The notes under the pieces: generated by a model | What the model saw: the letters and a program-made list of their open reading frames with translations, nothing else | The model's database searches: none | Told to the model about the DNA's origin: nothing | Made by a program: the position numbers and the translations under genes | Shown here: piece by piece, positions 6,101-6,146 of the stretch | Numbering within the stretch: the stretch's first letter is position 1 | How the letters are laid out: every line of letters starts with the position of its first letter | Assembly: GCA_026786225.1 (NCBI GenBank) | Contig: JAJAYN010000025.1 | Location: 1-6,146 of the forward strand | Source of the DNA: Burkholderiales bacterium | GTDB taxonomy: Bacteria > Pseudomonadota > Gammaproteobacteria > Burkholderiales > Usitatibacteraceae | Reading direction: 5' to 3' | DNA length: 6,146 nucleotides

Positions 6101-6146
6101 GTGGGGCAAATTCGGTAGCGTCATGCGTATGCAGGTGTTTTCTGCC

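Noticed and set aside
5996..6124. Minus-strand 42-codon frame (MTLPNLPHSKHFFALHGKR...) at the right edge.
   Set aside because: It has no ribosome site and no recognised family, and it lies opposite a better-supported outward promoter. It could be a decayed gene end, but nothing decides it.

Overview
The window looks like an ordinary chromosomal stretch of a Gram-negative bacterium, most likely a proteobacterium. The clues are several Sec-type signal peptides, a chromosomal-type class C beta-lactamase, short Shine-Dalgarno sites and moderately GC-rich coding DNA. A beta-proteobacterium such as an Oxalobacteraceae relative is a guess, not a demonstrated assignment. No phage, insertion sequence, CRISPR array, tRNA or rRNA is visible.

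Layout from left to right. A VOC (glyoxalase/bleomycin-resistance fold) gene on the minus strand is cut by the left edge (1-205). A short divergent spacer follows, then an SGNH/GDSL hydrolase on the plus strand (471-1235). Bases 1232-1684 look empty on the plus strand. On the minus strand they carry the decayed N-terminal third of a catalase-family (SrpA-like heme peroxidase) gene, readable only by changing frame several times. Its 3' end runs into the stop of the SGNH gene. Bases 1685-1894 lie between this remnant and a full-length AmpC-type beta-lactamase (1895-3109). Then come a secreted alpha/beta-hydrolase (3293-4267), a GNAT acetyltransferase (4369-4953) and a periplasmic glycerophosphodiester phosphodiesterase (4985-5920). 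The last 226 bases hold no confident gene, but a sigma70-like promoter points out of the right edge.

The genes do not form an obvious pathway. All intact genes from 471 onward are on the plus strand. Only the GNAT and phosphodiesterase genes (31 bp apart) look co-transcribed. Three of the products carry export signals (beta-lactamase, esterase-like hydrolase, phosphodiesterase), so the common theme is envelope or periplasmic hydrolysis. I found no convincing evidence of an undescribed system. The observations most worth following are the catalase remnant, the beta-lactamase without an adjacent ampR and with Ile at the position equivalent to Asn346, and a nested inverted repeat behind ampC.
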